A stretch of DNA of 64,000 nucleotides from Linanthus parryae (lineage: Eukaryota > Streptophyta > Magnoliopsida > Ericales > Polemoniaceae), in assembly GCA_023055425.1 (NCBI GenBank), contig JALGPY010000010.1, positions 19,875,363 through 19,939,362 on the forward strand, in the 5' to 3' direction. This document shows positions 21,327-33,277 of this stretch, in pieces; the first letter of the stretch is position 1, and each line of letters opens with the position of its first letter. The notes under the pieces are model-generated. The model saw only the letters and a program-made list of their open reading frames with translations. It did no database searches and was not told where the DNA came from. The position numbers and the translations under genes were made by a program.

Positions 21327-22753
21327 TGTTGGAATAGGTTCCCTGGAGGCAATATAATAATTAGTATGAACAATGTTATTGCCTAGAATATTTATTTATT
21401 ATTTATTGTGATATTTAATATAATGAAGTCCTTATATACAATGTGTTGTTTATCTTAAATATCCCTAGTCCTTTATATTGATTAACAGGACGATCAAATA
21501 TAGACTAGCATGTGTGCAGATTGGTATGGAGATATCAAGACTAACACATGGGTATGCATTAGAAGTAATGGCATACTGGATTTATCCACAACGCGAAGGA
21601 TACATTAGATTACGTTAAAGTCACAATCGTTTCTCGTAGTGCTAATATAATTGCAATCCTTAGACTTGAAGTCACTAGATACTCTAGTTGTGAAATATCG
21701 TGCTTTGATGTTATCAAACGTTACACCGTAACTGGCTAACTATAAAGGTAGTTATCGACCATGATAGGAAGCAAGCTTAGAGATCGTAGTGATATAGAGA
21801 GGATTTGTCCCTCCCACATAATGGGAGAAAATATCCACGCCCGCTCAAGGGATGAGGCTTATTGAATGTCTGTCCAGACTAAGATAAATCAATAGATATT
21901 GATGTTATCTGCTTGCATAAGCATATTCCCAGGATCTATGAACTATGAATTGGATATACGAGTGTGACTATTTATGTCTCGTGCCCAATCCGGATATGGA
22001 GACAAAGGGATAGTGCATATGTGTTATTGGGCACAATGGTTTGTCGGGATCACTGACTTATTTCTATTAGTTGGGTGCATGGATGTGTTGCTAGACACCG
22101 CTCCATGTTGGTAATTAGTTACGAACAACTAAGTAGAAGCCTATGGGGTCACACGTCAAATAGGTTTGAACTAGATTTGGGATTAATTAATATGATTAAT
22201 TAATGGGAATGATCACTTTGCAACACCTTGCAAACTTAGTAGGACTAATTTGCAAGGAAGGGACTAATCTAAGTTCATATAGAACTAGGAAGGGCCTTTA
22301 TGTAGTTAACAAGGAGTTGTTGGACTACATAAAGGATGCTCTAGCTTCCTTCCCATAACTAATGCTCATAACATAAGTGAGTGGGAGAGAAAGCAAGAGA
22401 GAGAGAAAGAGACAAGCCAAAGGAGGCCGAAGCCCCCTTTAGCCGTCCCCTACCCGTCAACCACACAAGAGAGGGCCGAACCTCTCCTTGTGTCTTCGTT
22501 GCTTGCTTCCTTCTTCCCTCTTCCTCCCGTCCAAGCTAGCACTTGAGAAGGAAGAATCTAGATCTCACCCCTAGACGTGGATAAACCGTAGAGACGAGGA
22601 AGATATTCTTCGTGTGATCTCCCTAACCAAAAGGTACACATCTTCTATGTCCTTCATCATGTTATGAATGTCTCTTCTTGTGATCCTTGGTGGGCTTTGT
22701 GTAGGAAATAAATTTTTGTTATTCCGCTGCGTTACCTACGTCAAAACCCAACA
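21327..22753 (+). repeat. 5' LTR of element E
   Basis: 1427 bp, TGTTGG...CCAACA ends, paired with 36826-38248. The TATA position reads GACTACATAAAGGA, a mutated form of the TATATAAAGGA found in the 3' LTR. The GA-rich run (AGAGAGAGAAAGAGA near 22395) after it belongs to the transcribed part. Confidence 0.92.
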
Positions 22754-22754
22754 G

Positions 22755-22767
22755 CGGTATCAGAGCC
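22755..22767 (+). other. Primer-binding site of element E (initiator tRNA-Met)
   Basis: CGGTATCAGAGCC two bases after the LTR. It differs by one base from TGGTATCAGAGCC, complementary to the 3' end of plant initiator tRNA-Met. Confidence 0.9.
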
Positions 22768-24366
22768 ACATGTCGTAGTGCATAAATGATTTTATGTGTT
22801 ACGATTTCAATTTATACACCGTATTTTTAATTTTACGCAAAACTGAAATTAATTGGCATAGTAGATTCAAAATTGAATTTGATTCAATGTAAACAAGACA
22901 TAATTTTACATTGGATGATTGAATTAGTGATTTTAATCACATAGGATGTGAATTATTGATTTCTTGAAAATTAGGATTCAAGGGCACATAGTTGAAAAGG
23001 AGTTTTTCAATTATGGAAACAAGTATATGGAAACATCCATATGGAAACAACCAAGCTTGGGAAACAAGGAAGGAAGGGAAGGAGACTAGGGCCGAAACCC
23101 TAGCCGTCCGACCCCTCCTCCTTGCGCCAAGCAAGGCCGCGGGTCACTAGGGGCGGCCGGCCCACATGGCTGGCGACAGTCCTCTTGGGGTTCAGCCCAT
23201 GCATGGGTTGGACCCCTTGGACCGTTGTAACTCTAATTACCCAATTCAGCTAAAATTAAACAAGTGAGTTAAAAATTGGTTTTAACTGTATTATGTGCTT
23301 TGTTGCATGGTGGATGGATATGGCCTATGTTGTGAATGTTTATTGTTTTTGTGGTTTGGTTTACGGCCTGCGAGCTGATCAAGTTAATGTAATAATTAAT
23401 TAAGTTTTACGGCCTGCGAGTCATTTTTCTCCTCAACATGTGAGGCTTTTATTATTTATTTATTCTAGATGTTAGGCTAGAATTAGAAATATTATTATAA
23501 CCAAGAGCATGGAGAAGAAGACTGGAGAACCAAAGAGGCCAAAAGACGAAGAAGACACCCTACCCTAGGCGCGCGGTTATGGCTGTTATCACTTTAGGGC
23601 AAATAGATAATATCATTGGCTTGATAATATCTTAGTCTAGGGGCCATATCCATGCCACATTTTTTTATTTTGTGGATGTTTATTATTTATGTATTCTTAT
23701 TTATTTTTGTGTGTATGGCGATACTAGCAAAACGTTAACAAGATAATAATAAACAAGGATGGTCTTTTATTGTGGATTGCCCAATCCAAATAAGTAGATC
23801 ATGTTGATTGGATCAACCAAACAAATTAAGAATGATTAAATCCCTCAAATAAGATATTGCGTTTTGCCTTCTCTTGCCAAAACACCCTTCATGATCAGGG
23901 TTTATTAAAATTCGGGCTTGCCAAAGCAAGGCGATTTTAATTTACCATGGTGTGTTGCGACGACACAAGCTAGTAATGTGTGTATGTTGAAGCAAGAGTT
24001 TGGACGCAACTGGGTAAGACTCAATTGGATTGATGAACCTAGAGTCATGACAATTAGGCGCTATCCAAAGGATAAAGAAAAAAGAGTTATTCACCTAATT
24101 GGACCAAGATTTGCATGGGATGCAATTGGAATGGTTCTTACCTAAATAACATACTCTTGGGTGACTTGCCAAAGCAAGCTCAAGAAGAAGTGAAAAAGGG
24201 ATCTTGGACCTACTAGAAAATATAATGATATTTTCCGCATCAATGGTGAGGGCTATTAATCTGAGAAAAATAGTGGGAGCTATATTTAATGATCTAGCCA
24301 TTGTTGAATATAGTTAAATTGTTCATTATACTAAAATTGCACATTTCTCGTTTTATAGAATTTCAA
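22768..24366 (+). other. Untranslated leader of element E
   Basis: A 1.6-kb leader between primer site and gag. ACGGCCTGCGAG occurs twice (near 23363 and 23409), and the related leader of N carries similar words on -. No gene is seen. Confidence 0.6.
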
Positions 24367-25335
24367 ATGGCAAACAACAACGCATCGACTTCATTCCTAC
24401 GATCTGTCCTTGAGAAGGATAAACTGTCTGGAACGAATTTCCTCGACTGGTACAGAAACTTAAGGATTGTCCTTAAGCAAGAAAAGAAGTTGTACGTCTT
24501 GGACACTCCGATTCCAGCCCCACCAAAGGATGAGTCTGTTCTAGCGGAAGTAAGGGAACGTCAAAAACATATTGATGATTCTAATGACGTGGCTTGCCTC
24601 ATGCCTTGAACCCGGATTGCTGAGCTTCAGAAACAGCACGAGAACATGGAGGCCTATGACATGATCATACACTTGAAATAATTGTTTCAGGAACATGCAA
24701 GGCATGAACGCTATGAAGTGTCCAAAGCATTGTTCAAGAGTAGTCTTGCAGAAGGGAATCCAGTAGGGTATCATGTACTCAGAATGATCGGGTACATTGA
24801 GAACCTTGAGAGACTGGGATTCCCGCTTAGCCAAGATTTGGCAACTGATCTTGTCTTGCAATCGTTGCCTGACAGTTATAATCAGTTCATCATGAACTAT
24901 AATATGAACGAGATCAGTAAGACTCTGCCAGACTTGTTAAACATGATAAAGACTGCTGGATAGAGCATCAAAAAAGGCAAGAGCAAGGCCATAATGATGG
25001 TTCATAAGAGGAAGGGCAAAGGAGTTGCCTCTACTTCCAAAGGAAAGCGCAAGAAAATTGCAAAATCCAAGGAAGCCCCAAAGCCTAGTGGAGGCGTGGC
25101 TAAAGGTGAGTGTCACTACTGTAGCCAGCCGAGTCACTGGAGGAGGAATTTCCCTAAATATTTGGAGGATAAGAAGCTTGGAATATTGATTCCACCACCA
25201 CCAGGTATTTATGTTGTAGACGTCAATCTTTCCATTTCTTCATCTTGCGTATTGGATACTGGATGTGGTTCTCACATTTGTCGAAATGTGCATGATTTGA
25301 AAAGAAGTAGAAGATTGGCTAAAGGGAAGATAGAT
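24367..25335 (+). pseudogene. Gag and protease of element E, with three in-frame stops
   Basis: The ATG at 24367 starts MANNNASTSFLRSVLEKDKL, colinear with the gag of N. In-frame stops fall at 24607 (TGA), 24679 (TAA) and 24961 (TAG). The zinc knuckle reads CHYCSQPSHWRRNF, with the last cysteine replaced by phenylalanine, so it cannot bind zinc normally. The protease site LDTGCGSHICRN (25252-25290) is intact. Gag would form the virus-like particle and package RNA; this copy cannot make it. Confidence 0.9.
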
Positions 25336-26201
25336 CTGCGCGTCGGGAATGGAGCAAGAGTTGCTGCATTAGCTGTAGGCGTTCATGAGCTATCTTTGCC
25401 TCCTGGACTTATTTTAGAATTAGACAATTGCTTTTATGTGCCTGCTATAAGCAGAAACATTATTTCCATTTCTTGTTTGGACAAGAAGGGTTTTTCTATT
25501 TCAATAAAGGACAAGTGTTGCTCCATTTATTTTGATAGTATGCACTATTGTAGTGCGCATTTGTCTAATGGATTGTATATCCTTGATCTGAATAGTCCAA
25601 TCTATAACATAAATACTAAAAGGATTAAATCTAACGATTTAAATCCTACATATCTATGGCACTATCGTTTAGGCCATATAAATGAGAAACGCATATCTAG
25701 ACTACATAAGGATGGACTTCTAGACTCATTTGATTTGGAATCATATGAGACACGCGAATCTTGTTTATTAGGAAAAATGACAAAGTGTCCTTTCAATAAG
25801 AGAGGTGAGAGGACTAGTGAGTTATTGGCACTCATACATACTGATGTATGCGGGCCGTTCCCCACGCCTGCCAGAGGTGGTTACACCTACTTCACTACGT
25901 TTACTGATGATTTCAGTAGATATGGATTTGTATATCTTATGAAGGCCAAATCCTAATCCTTTGAATTGTTCAATGAATTCAAGAATGAAGTAGAGAAGCA
26001 ACTTGTAAAAAGTATTAAGGCTCTACGATCGGATCGTGGAGTAGAATACTTAAGCCAAGAGTTTGATGAGTATCTTAGAGAGTGTGGAATAGTATCCCAC
26101 CTCACTCCACCCGGAACGCCACAATGGAATGGTGTGTCCGAGAGGAGGAATCGCACACTGTTAGATATGGTGCGATCTATGATGTCTCGAACAGATCTTC
26201 C
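25336..26201 (+). pseudogene. Integrase of element E, 5' part before the insertion of N
   Basis: The frame covers the zinc-binding module (LWHYRLGHINEKR; the first cysteine of the CxxC pair is arginine, RESCLLGK), HTDVCGPF, RSDRGVEYLS and NGVSERRNR. The three acidic catalytic residues are thus kept. A TAA stands at 25954. The gene stops at RTDLP, where N is inserted, and resumes at 34708. Confidence 0.9.
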
Positions 26202-27627
26202 TGTAGGGTTTTGATTCATGGATCGCGCAACAGAAGCATAATCAAACATAAAACCATGTAAAACCCTCCAAGGATCACAAGTCTAGAGACATAACGATAG
26301 TAAAGGTTAGAAATCATAAACACACCTTTGGGTTCTCCTTGATGACTTCAAACGCGAATAATGTCACGTTCTCTATAGTTGATCCACGCCTAGAGTTGAT
26401 ACTAGATCTCCCAAACTCCTTGGTGCTAGCCCGAAATAGGAAGAGGAAGAAGAAATCACGCAAAACGAGACAAAAAGAGGCTCTCGGCCTCTTTTGGCCG
26501 ACGGGGACGAGGGCGGCGGCAAGGGGCGGCGTCGGGCCCTCCTTGTTGCTTGCTCTCTCTCCTTTGTTCTCTCCCACTCTTGTTATGTTCACTAATGAGC
26601 ATAATTTATGAGGAAGGAAGGAAGGAGGGTCCTTTATATAGTCCAACAACTCCCTGTTAACTACCTAAAGGACTTATTCTAGTCCAACTAGAATTCAATT
26701 TAGTCCCTTCCTTGCAAATTAGTCCCTACTAAGTTTGCAAGGGTTTGCAAAGTGATCCTTCTAATTAATTAATCCAATTAATTAATTCCCAAATCTAGTT
26801 CAACTCTATATAGCGTGTGACCCCATAGGTTCTATCTAGTTGGTAGCAACTATTTGCTAATATGGACCGGTTTCTAGCAAAACATCCATTCTAGGCAACT
26901 AATAGAATAGTCATCTTGACAACCTTTGTACAAGTAATTGTCTCATCCCTTTGCCTCCATATCCGGATTGGACACGAGACATACAAGTCACACTCGTATA
27001 TCCAATCCATAGTTTCTCGATCCAATAGCCTTATTCGTGCAAATAACATCAATATCCCATATTGATTTATTTGAGTCTGGCCAGACATTCTATAAGCACT
27101 ATCCCTCGAGTGGCCTAGGATATTTGCTCCCGTTATGTGGGAGGGGCAAATCCTCTCTACGTCCACTACGATCTCTAAGCTTGCTTCTCATTGTATCCAG
27201 TACACGCCTTTATAACTACCCAGTTACGGTGTAGCGTTTGACGCTACCAAGATCACAATGATCCACAACTAGAATATCTAGTGACTTCAAGTCTAAGGAT
27301 GACAATACCATTGCACCGCGAGAAGCGCTTGTGACTCAACATAACGTGTATGTAGCCTTCTCGGAGATGGGTCAATCCAGTGCAACATTCCGTAATGCAC
27401 ACCTATGTGTTGGATCGTGATATCTCCATATCAATCCAACCCCATACTAGTCTATAGATGATTGTCCCATTAATCATTATAGTTGACTAGGGATATTTAA
27501 GACAAACAACACAATTGTAAATCTAAGGACTTCATTATATTAAATATCCAATAAATAATAAATGAATTTTCTAGCCATATACAAATTCATACTAAACTAG
27601 ATTGCCTCTAAGGCATCTATTCCAACA
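26202..27627 (-). repeat. 3' LTR of element N
   Basis: 1426 bp, near-identical to 33278-34707. On - it starts TGTTGGAATAGATGCC after the purine tract and ends AAAACCCTACA. It has a TATA box, TATATAAAGGA, on - near 26630-26642. Confidence 0.95.
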
Positions 27628-27638
27628 GTCTCCCACTT
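27628..27638 (-). other. Polypurine tract of element N
   Basis: On - it reads AAGTGGGAGAC, directly before the 3' LTR and a few bases after the pol stop codon. Confidence 0.8.
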
Positions 27639-27641
27639 GCA

Positions 27642-30575
27642 CTAGAGCCAATCTGACGCATCTCGTATGCCCATACTCCTAGTGTGCCCTTCATGCTTCC
27701 ACTGCGTGAGAGGCTTCGTAAGCGGGTCTGACAGATTATCATCTGTAGGAATCTTGCATATCCGAACGTCTCCTCTATCGATAATATCTCGAATCAGATG
27801 AAACTTCCTGAGCACGTGTTTGGACTTCTGGTGCGATCTTGGTTCCATTGATTGCGCGATCGCCCCAATGTTGTCACAGAACAACTCCACTGGATCCGCA
27901 ATGCTAGGGACCACACCAAGTTCAGAAACAAACTTTCTGATCCAAACAGCTTCCTTTGCTGCGCCATTTGCAGCAATGTACTCAGCCTCTGTTGTAGAAT
28001 CAGCTACCGTCTCTTGCTTGGAACTCTTCCAGCTCACCGCTGCTCCATTCAGGCAAAACACATATCCCGATTGTGATCTAAAGTCATCTCCGTCGGTTTG
28101 GAAGCTTGCATCAGTGTAACCCCTTACACGCAACTCTTCCTCACCGCCAAATATCAAGAAGGCATCCTTAGTTCTTCTCAAGTACTTTAGGATGTTCTTG
28201 ACAGCAATCCAGTGACTCTCACGCGGATTGGATTGGTATCTGCTTGTCATACTCAAGGCATATGACACATCTGGTCTAGTACATAACATGGCGTACATGA
28301 TAGATCCTATGGCCGAGGCATAGGGAATCCTACTCATGCGTTCCTTCTCAATATCATTGGAAGGACAACCACTCTTCGAAAGAGTGATTCCATGTGACAT
28401 GGGCAAGAATCCCTTTTTGGAATCTTGCATGTTGAACCGTTTCAACACCTTGTCAATATATGTACTTTGACTTAGGCCTAGCAACCTCTTAGATCTATCT
28501 CTATAGATCTTTATACCGAGTATATAGGCTGCTTCCCCTAAGTCCTTCATTGAGAAACACTTTCCTAGCCAATCTTTCACAGATTGCAGCATGGGAATGT
28601 CGTTTCCAATGAGTAGTATGTCATCCACATACAAGACCAGAAAAGCTACAGAGCTCCCACTAACCTTCTTGTAGACACAAGACTCATCTTCGTTTCTGAT
28701 GAAGCCAAACTCTTTGACCACTTCATCAAAACGTCGATTCCAACTCCTAGAAGCTTGCTTCAATCCATAAATGGATCGTTGTAGCTTACAGACTTTGTTG
28801 GCTTGCTTTGGATCCTCAAAACCCTCCGGCGGTATCATATACACGTCCTCGAGGAGATTCCCATAAAGGAATGCTGTTTTGACATCCATCTGCCAAATTT
28901 CATAGTCGTGGTATGCTGCAATCGCAAGTAGGATTCGGATGGATTTTGTCATAGCGACTGGTGAAAAGGTTTCATCATAGTCAATACCATGAATCTGTCT
29001 GAATCCTTTAGCCACCAATCGGCCCTTATAGGTAATCACATTACAATCCATGTCGATCTTCTTCTTGAAGACCCACTTGCACCCTATGGGCCGCGCCCCA
29101 TAGGGTGGTTCCACCAAAGTCCATACTTTGTTGGTATACATGGATTCCATCTCGGATCTCATGGCTTCTAGCCACTTCTGAGAGTCTTGGCCACTCATGG
29201 CCTCCTCATAGGTAGTAGGCTCATCATCTATGAGCATGGTGTCACCGGAATCAGTTACGAGAAGTCCATACCTCTCGGGTTCCTGGCGCACTCTACTAGA
29301 TCTACGAAGCTCTTGTGTTACCTGAACAGGTGGCTCCACAACCGCTTGTGGTTCCTGTTCATGTTCCATAATCGGTTCAGTGATTTGTGGTTCTTGAACC
29401 TCTTCAAGCTCTACATTCCTCCCACTTGCTTCTTTAGAGACAAACTCTCTTTCTAGAAACACGCCGGTCCGAGCAACAAACACTTTGTTCTCGGTTGAAT
29501 TGTAGAAGTAGTAACCCTTAGTTTCCTTAGGGTACCCCACAAATTTACACTTATCCGATTTAGGCCCTAGCTTGTCTGATTGTAAACGTTTTACATAGAC
29601 ATCGCAGCCCCAAATCCTCATGAACGACAGTGTGGGACGCCTCCCACTCCACATCTCATATGGTGTCTTCATGACTGATTTAGATGGAACACGGTTAATG
29701 GTGAAAGCTGCACTTAATAGAGCGTAGCCCCAAAATGATAATGGAAGATCGGTTTGACACATCATAGATCGAACCATATCCAATAGGGTTCGATTCCTCC
29801 TCTCGGACACGCCATTCCACTGTGGCGTTCCGGGTGGAGTGAGTTGGGACACGATCCCACACTCTCTAAGATAGTCGTCAAACTCTTGGCTCAAGTATTC
29901 TCCTCCACGATCCGATCGTAGAGCCTTTATACTTTTGCCAAGTTGCTTTTCTACTTCATTCTTGAATTCTTTGAACACTTCAAAGGATTCGGATTTTGCC
30001 CTCATAAGGTACACAAATCCATATCTACTGTAATCATCAGTAAATGTAATGAAGTAGACATAACCACCCCTGGCAGGCGTGGCAAATGGCCCACACACAT
30101 CGGTATGTATGAGCGCCAATTGCTCACTAGTCCTCTCACCTTTCTTATTGAAAGGGGACTTTGTCATTTTTCCCAATAAACAAGCCTCACATGTCTCATA
30201 TGATTCAAAATCAAATGATTCTAGTAATCCATCTTTATGGAGTCTAGATACACGTTTCTCATTTATGTGGCCTAAACGACAGTGCCATAAATAAGCAGGA
30301 TTTAAATCATTTATTTCAATCCGCTTGGTATTAATGTTGTAGACAGGATTGCTTAGATCAAGGACATAAAGTCCATTAAATAATTGCGCACTAAAATAGT
30401 GAATATTATTCAAATAAAAGGAAAAACAATTGTTCTTTATTGACATAATAAAACCATCCTTGTCCAAACAAGAAATAGAAATAATGTTTCTGCTCATAGC
30501 AGGCACAAAATAGCAATTATTTAATTCTAAAACTAATCCTGAAGGCAGAGATAGCTCGCACACGCCTATGGCCAA
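27642..30575 (-). CDS. Pol of element N: integrase, reverse transcriptase, RNase H
   Basis: This is a 977-codon open frame. The integrase zinc module has H98, H103, C129 and C132; its catalytic residues are D159 (HTDVCGPF), D222 (RSDRGGEY) and E258 (NGVSERRN). RT spans about 480-720 with the intact YVDD loop at 649-652. RNase H carries D822 (YTDASF), E863 (TTEAEY) and D901 (CDN). It ends IRDASDWL just before the polypurine tract. These enzymes copy the RNA into DNA and insert it. The frame lies in phase with gag, separated only by TAG at 30582-30584, where E and related elements have a sense codon, so the two ORFs are one gag-pol gene cut by a stop. The listed start is the first in-phase Met, not a proven start. 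Confidence 0.93.
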   Translation of the reverse strand: MAIGVCELSLPSGLVLELNNCYFVPAMSRNIISISCLDKDGFIMSIKNNCFSFYLNNIHYFSAQLFNGLYVLDLSNPVYNINTKRIEINDLNPAYLWHCRLGHINEKRVSRLHKDGLLESFDFESYETCEACLLGKMTKSPFNKKGERTSEQLALIHTDVCGPFATPARGGYVYFITFTDDYSRYGFVYLMRAKSESFEVFKEFKNEVEKQLGKSIKALRSDRGGEYLSQEFDDYLRECGIVSQLTPPGTPQWNGVSERRNRTLLDMVRSMMCQTDLPLSFWGYALLSAAFTINRVPSKSVMKTPYEMWSGRRPTLSFMRIWGCDVYVKRLQSDKLGPKSDKCKFVGYPKETKGYYFYNSTENKVFVARTGVFLEREFVSKEASGRNVELEEVQEPQITEPIMEHEQEPQAVVEPPVQVTQELRRSSRVRQEPERYGLLVTDSGDTMLIDDEPTTYEEAMSGQDSQKWLEAMRSEMESMYTNKVWTLVEPPYGARPIGCKWVFKKKIDMDCNVITYKGRLVAKGFRQIHGIDYDETFSPVAMTKSIRILLAIAAYHDYEIWQMDVKTAFLYGNLLEDVYMIPPEGFEDPKQANKVCKLQRSIYGLKQASRSWNRRFDEVVKEFGFIRNEDESCVYKKVSGSSVAFLVLYVDDILLIGNDIPMLQSVKDWLGKCFSMKDLGEAAYILGIKIYRDRSKRLLGLSQSTYIDKVLKRFNMQDSKKGFLPMSHGITLSKSGCPSNDIEKERMSRIPYASAIGSIMYAMLCTRPDVSYALSMTSRYQSNPRESHWIAVKNILKYLRRTKDAFLIFGGEEELRVRGYTDASFQTDGDDFRSQSGYVFCLNGAAVSWKSSKQETVADSTTEAEYIAANGAAKEAVWIRKFVSELGVVPSIADPVELFCDNIGAIAQSMEPRSHQKSKHVLRKFHLIRDIIDRGDVRICKIPTDDNLSDPLTKPLTQWKHEGHTRSMGIRDASDWL

Positions 30576-30584
30576 CGCAACAAC

Positions 30585-31592
30585 CTATGCTCCATTCCCA
30601 ACGCGCAGATCTACCTCCCCTTTAGCCAATCTTTTACTTCTCTTTAGATCCTGCATATTTCGACAAATGTGAGATCCACATCCAGTATCTAATACCCATG
30701 ATGTAGAGATAGTTAAATTGACATCTACAACAAAAATACCTGGTGGTGGTGGAATCACTATTCCAAGCCTCTTGTCCTCCAGATATTTTGGGCAGTTCCT
30801 CCTCCAGTGTCCAGGCTGACTGCAGTAGTGACACTCACCTTTAGTCACGGCCTTGGCAATGCCACCAACAGGCTTAAGGGCAGGTTCCTTGGACTTGGCA
30901 ACTGACTTGCCTTTGCCCTTGGAGGAAGAGGCAAACCTTTTGCCCTTTCCTTTCTGCACCATCATAATGGCCTTGCCCTTACCCTTGTTGATGCTCTGTT
31001 CAGCCGTCCTCAACATGTTGAGCAAATCTGGCAGTGGTTTAACGATCTCGTTCATGTTATAGTTCATAATGAACTGTCCATAACTCTCGGGCAACGATTG
31101 CAACACGAGATCGGTTGCCAACTCTTGGCCGACCGGGAACCCAAATCGGGCGAGATTCTCCAAGTACCCGATCATTCGGAGTACATGGGGTCCCACTGGG
31201 TTCCCTTCTGCCAGATGACATTTGAACAGTGCCTTTGATACCTCATACCTCTCTACCCTCGCCTGATCTTGGAAGAGCTGCTTTAGATGTTCGATCATAT
31301 CGACAGCATTCATGTTTTCGTGTTGCTTCTGAAGCTCAGAAGTCATGGTGCAAAGCATTAGGCAGGCCGCATCATTAGCGTCATCAACACGCTTTTGATA
31401 CGCCTTTAAGGCAGCAGGTGTTTGGTTCTCCGGACCTTCTGGAACATGCTCCTCTATTGCGTACAGTTTCTTCTCTTGCTTGAGAACAATTCTCAAGTTT
31501 CTGTACCAATCAAGAAAGTTGGTTCCAGAGAGCTTGTCCTTCTCAAGGACAGATCGTAGGGAATGTTGTGAACTCGATGATTTGTTTTCCAT
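30585..31592 (-). CDS. Gag and protease of element N
   Basis: I chose the ATG at 31592 (MENKSSSSQHSLRSVLEKDK) because the aligned start in E is MANNN; the frame extends ten codons further upstream. The order is: capsid-like region with SGTNFLDWYRNLRIVLKQEK, ALFKCHLAEGNPVGPHVLRM and QSLPESYGQFIMNYNMNE; a Lys/Gly-rich segment; the zinc knuckle CHYCSQPGHWRRNC (residues 254-267, intact); and the aspartic protease site LDTGCGSHIC (residues 301-310). It makes the particle shell, binds RNA and cleaves the polyprotein. The frame ends VGNGA at an in-frame TAG that cuts off part of the protease and all of pol unless read through. Confidence 0.92.
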   Translation of the reverse strand: MENKSSSSQHSLRSVLEKDKLSGTNFLDWYRNLRIVLKQEKKLYAIEEHVPEGPENQTPAALKAYQKRVDDANDAACLMLCTMTSELQKQHENMNAVDMIEHLKQLFQDQARVERYEVSKALFKCHLAEGNPVGPHVLRMIGYLENLARFGFPVGQELATDLVLQSLPESYGQFIMNYNMNEIVKPLPDLLNMLRTAEQSINKGKGKAIMMVQKGKGKRFASSSKGKGKSVAKSKEPALKPVGGIAKAVTKGECHYCSQPGHWRRNCPKYLEDKRLGIVIPPPPGIFVVDVNLTISTSWVLDTGCGSHICRNMQDLKRSKRLAKGEVDLRVGNGA

Positions 31593-33263
31593 TTGGAATT
31601 CTACAAAAAGGAAAATACGCAAGTTTTAGTATTTTGTGAATTTTTGACTATATCTAATAATGGCTAGTTTATTAAATATAGCTCCCACTATTTTTCTACG
31701 GATTAATAACCCTCAAGATATTAATGCGGAAAATATCCTTATATTTTCTAGTGGGCCAAGATCCATCTTTCATCTCCTTATGAGCTTGCTTTGGCAAGTC
31801 ACCCATAATTTGACTACTTTAGGTAGGAACAATTCCAATTGCATCCCATATGCAACTCTTGGTTCAATAGGGCAAATAACTCCTTATTTATCCATCCATA
31901 TGGATAATCAATTGATTGCCTCTAGGTTTCTTAATCAAATTAGTAGCCTAGTTGTGTTCAACCTCTTATCTAAACAATTGCACATTGTTACGTGCCATCG
32001 CATTCCATCATTATGAACCAAGTCGCCATGCTTTGGCACGCACGAGCTCGGTAAATAATGATGATAATGAGTGTTTAAATAACGAGAAGGCAAGAACACA
32101 ATATTTGAATTTTGAGGGATTTTAAATTCAATTCTTTAACTGTTTTGTTGATCAATATCAACTAATCTATCTATTTGAGTTTGGGCACAACTCCAAATAA
32201 TAGATCCGGGTTGTCTAATTATCTTATTATCCTAATTGCATGCATCATCCATACACCAACCACACAAATAATAAGACAATAAAATTAACCAACCACAAAA
32301 CAGAAATTAAACGTGATGTGGATATGGCCTTTTCTAGACTAAGATAATTCCAAGCCAATGGAATTATCTATGAACCCTAAAGCAAACACATCTCCATGCG
32401 TCTTGATCTTTTGGTCCATCCTTTATAGTCTTGTGGATTGCACCATGCTCCATGCTCCATCTTTTGTGGCTTCTTTGGCTTTGGGCTTCTTTTCTCCAAT
32501 CTTGGCTAACAATCTACTTTATCTAGCACTAGCTAATATCTACGCTAAATAAAATAAATCTCACAAGTTGAGAAAAAAAATGGCACGCAGGCCATAAAAC
32601 CCTAATTAGTTATTACAATTAATTGATCAGCTCGCAGGCCGTAAAACCAAAACACAAAATTAAACATCCACATCAAACCACATCCTAAGGCCATATCCAA
32701 TCACCATGCGATTTGCACATAAACAGTTAAAATCCAATTTTAACGCGCTTGGTCAATTTTAATTGATTTTAGGATTTCTAGGGTTAAAACGGTCCATGGG
32801 CCCAACAATCCAACTGCCCGGGCCCAATATAGTGAACCATAAGGCCCTTGGGCCGGCCCGGCCCAAAACCGCAAGCTAGGCCCGCGGGTTAGGGCCGCCC
32901 GGCCCCTTAGGGCTCCCAAGCTTGGGCGGCAAGCAAGGGGGCGGTCCCTAGGGGGGGCCGAACCCTTCTATGGGAGTTGTTTCCAAAACAACTCCCTTGC
33001 TTGGTGCCCAAGTTTGGTTGTTTCCTTGTTTTGGGAGAACTCCTTCTTCCCCAAGGATGCCCAAACCCTAGATCTAAGATCCTAAAATTTCTCAAACTCA
33101 CCAATTCATGCATCCAATGCAAAAATTGGATCTTGTTATGATTAGTTATTGACAAATTGCATCCCATGCTTGATTTGTCTTATTTTACGCGATAAACAAT
33201 CAAATTAAGGTGTAAAACAACTAAAACATAACACATAAACCACGTTTATGCTCTATGACCTGT
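31593..33263 (-). other. Untranslated leader of element N
   Basis: 1.67 kb between primer site and gag on -. It is homologous to the leader of E, including the CGGCCTGCGAG words. A C/G-rich, TE-family-specific stretch (32790-33010) and small spurious ORFs are present; no gene is recognised. Confidence 0.6.
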
Positions 33264-33276
33264 GGCTCTGATACCA
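33264..33276 (-). other. Primer-binding site of element N (initiator tRNA-Met)
   Basis: On - it reads TGGTATCAGAGCC, an exact complement to the 3' end of initiator tRNA-Met, one base after the 5' LTR end. Confidence 0.96.
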
Positions 33277-33277
33277 C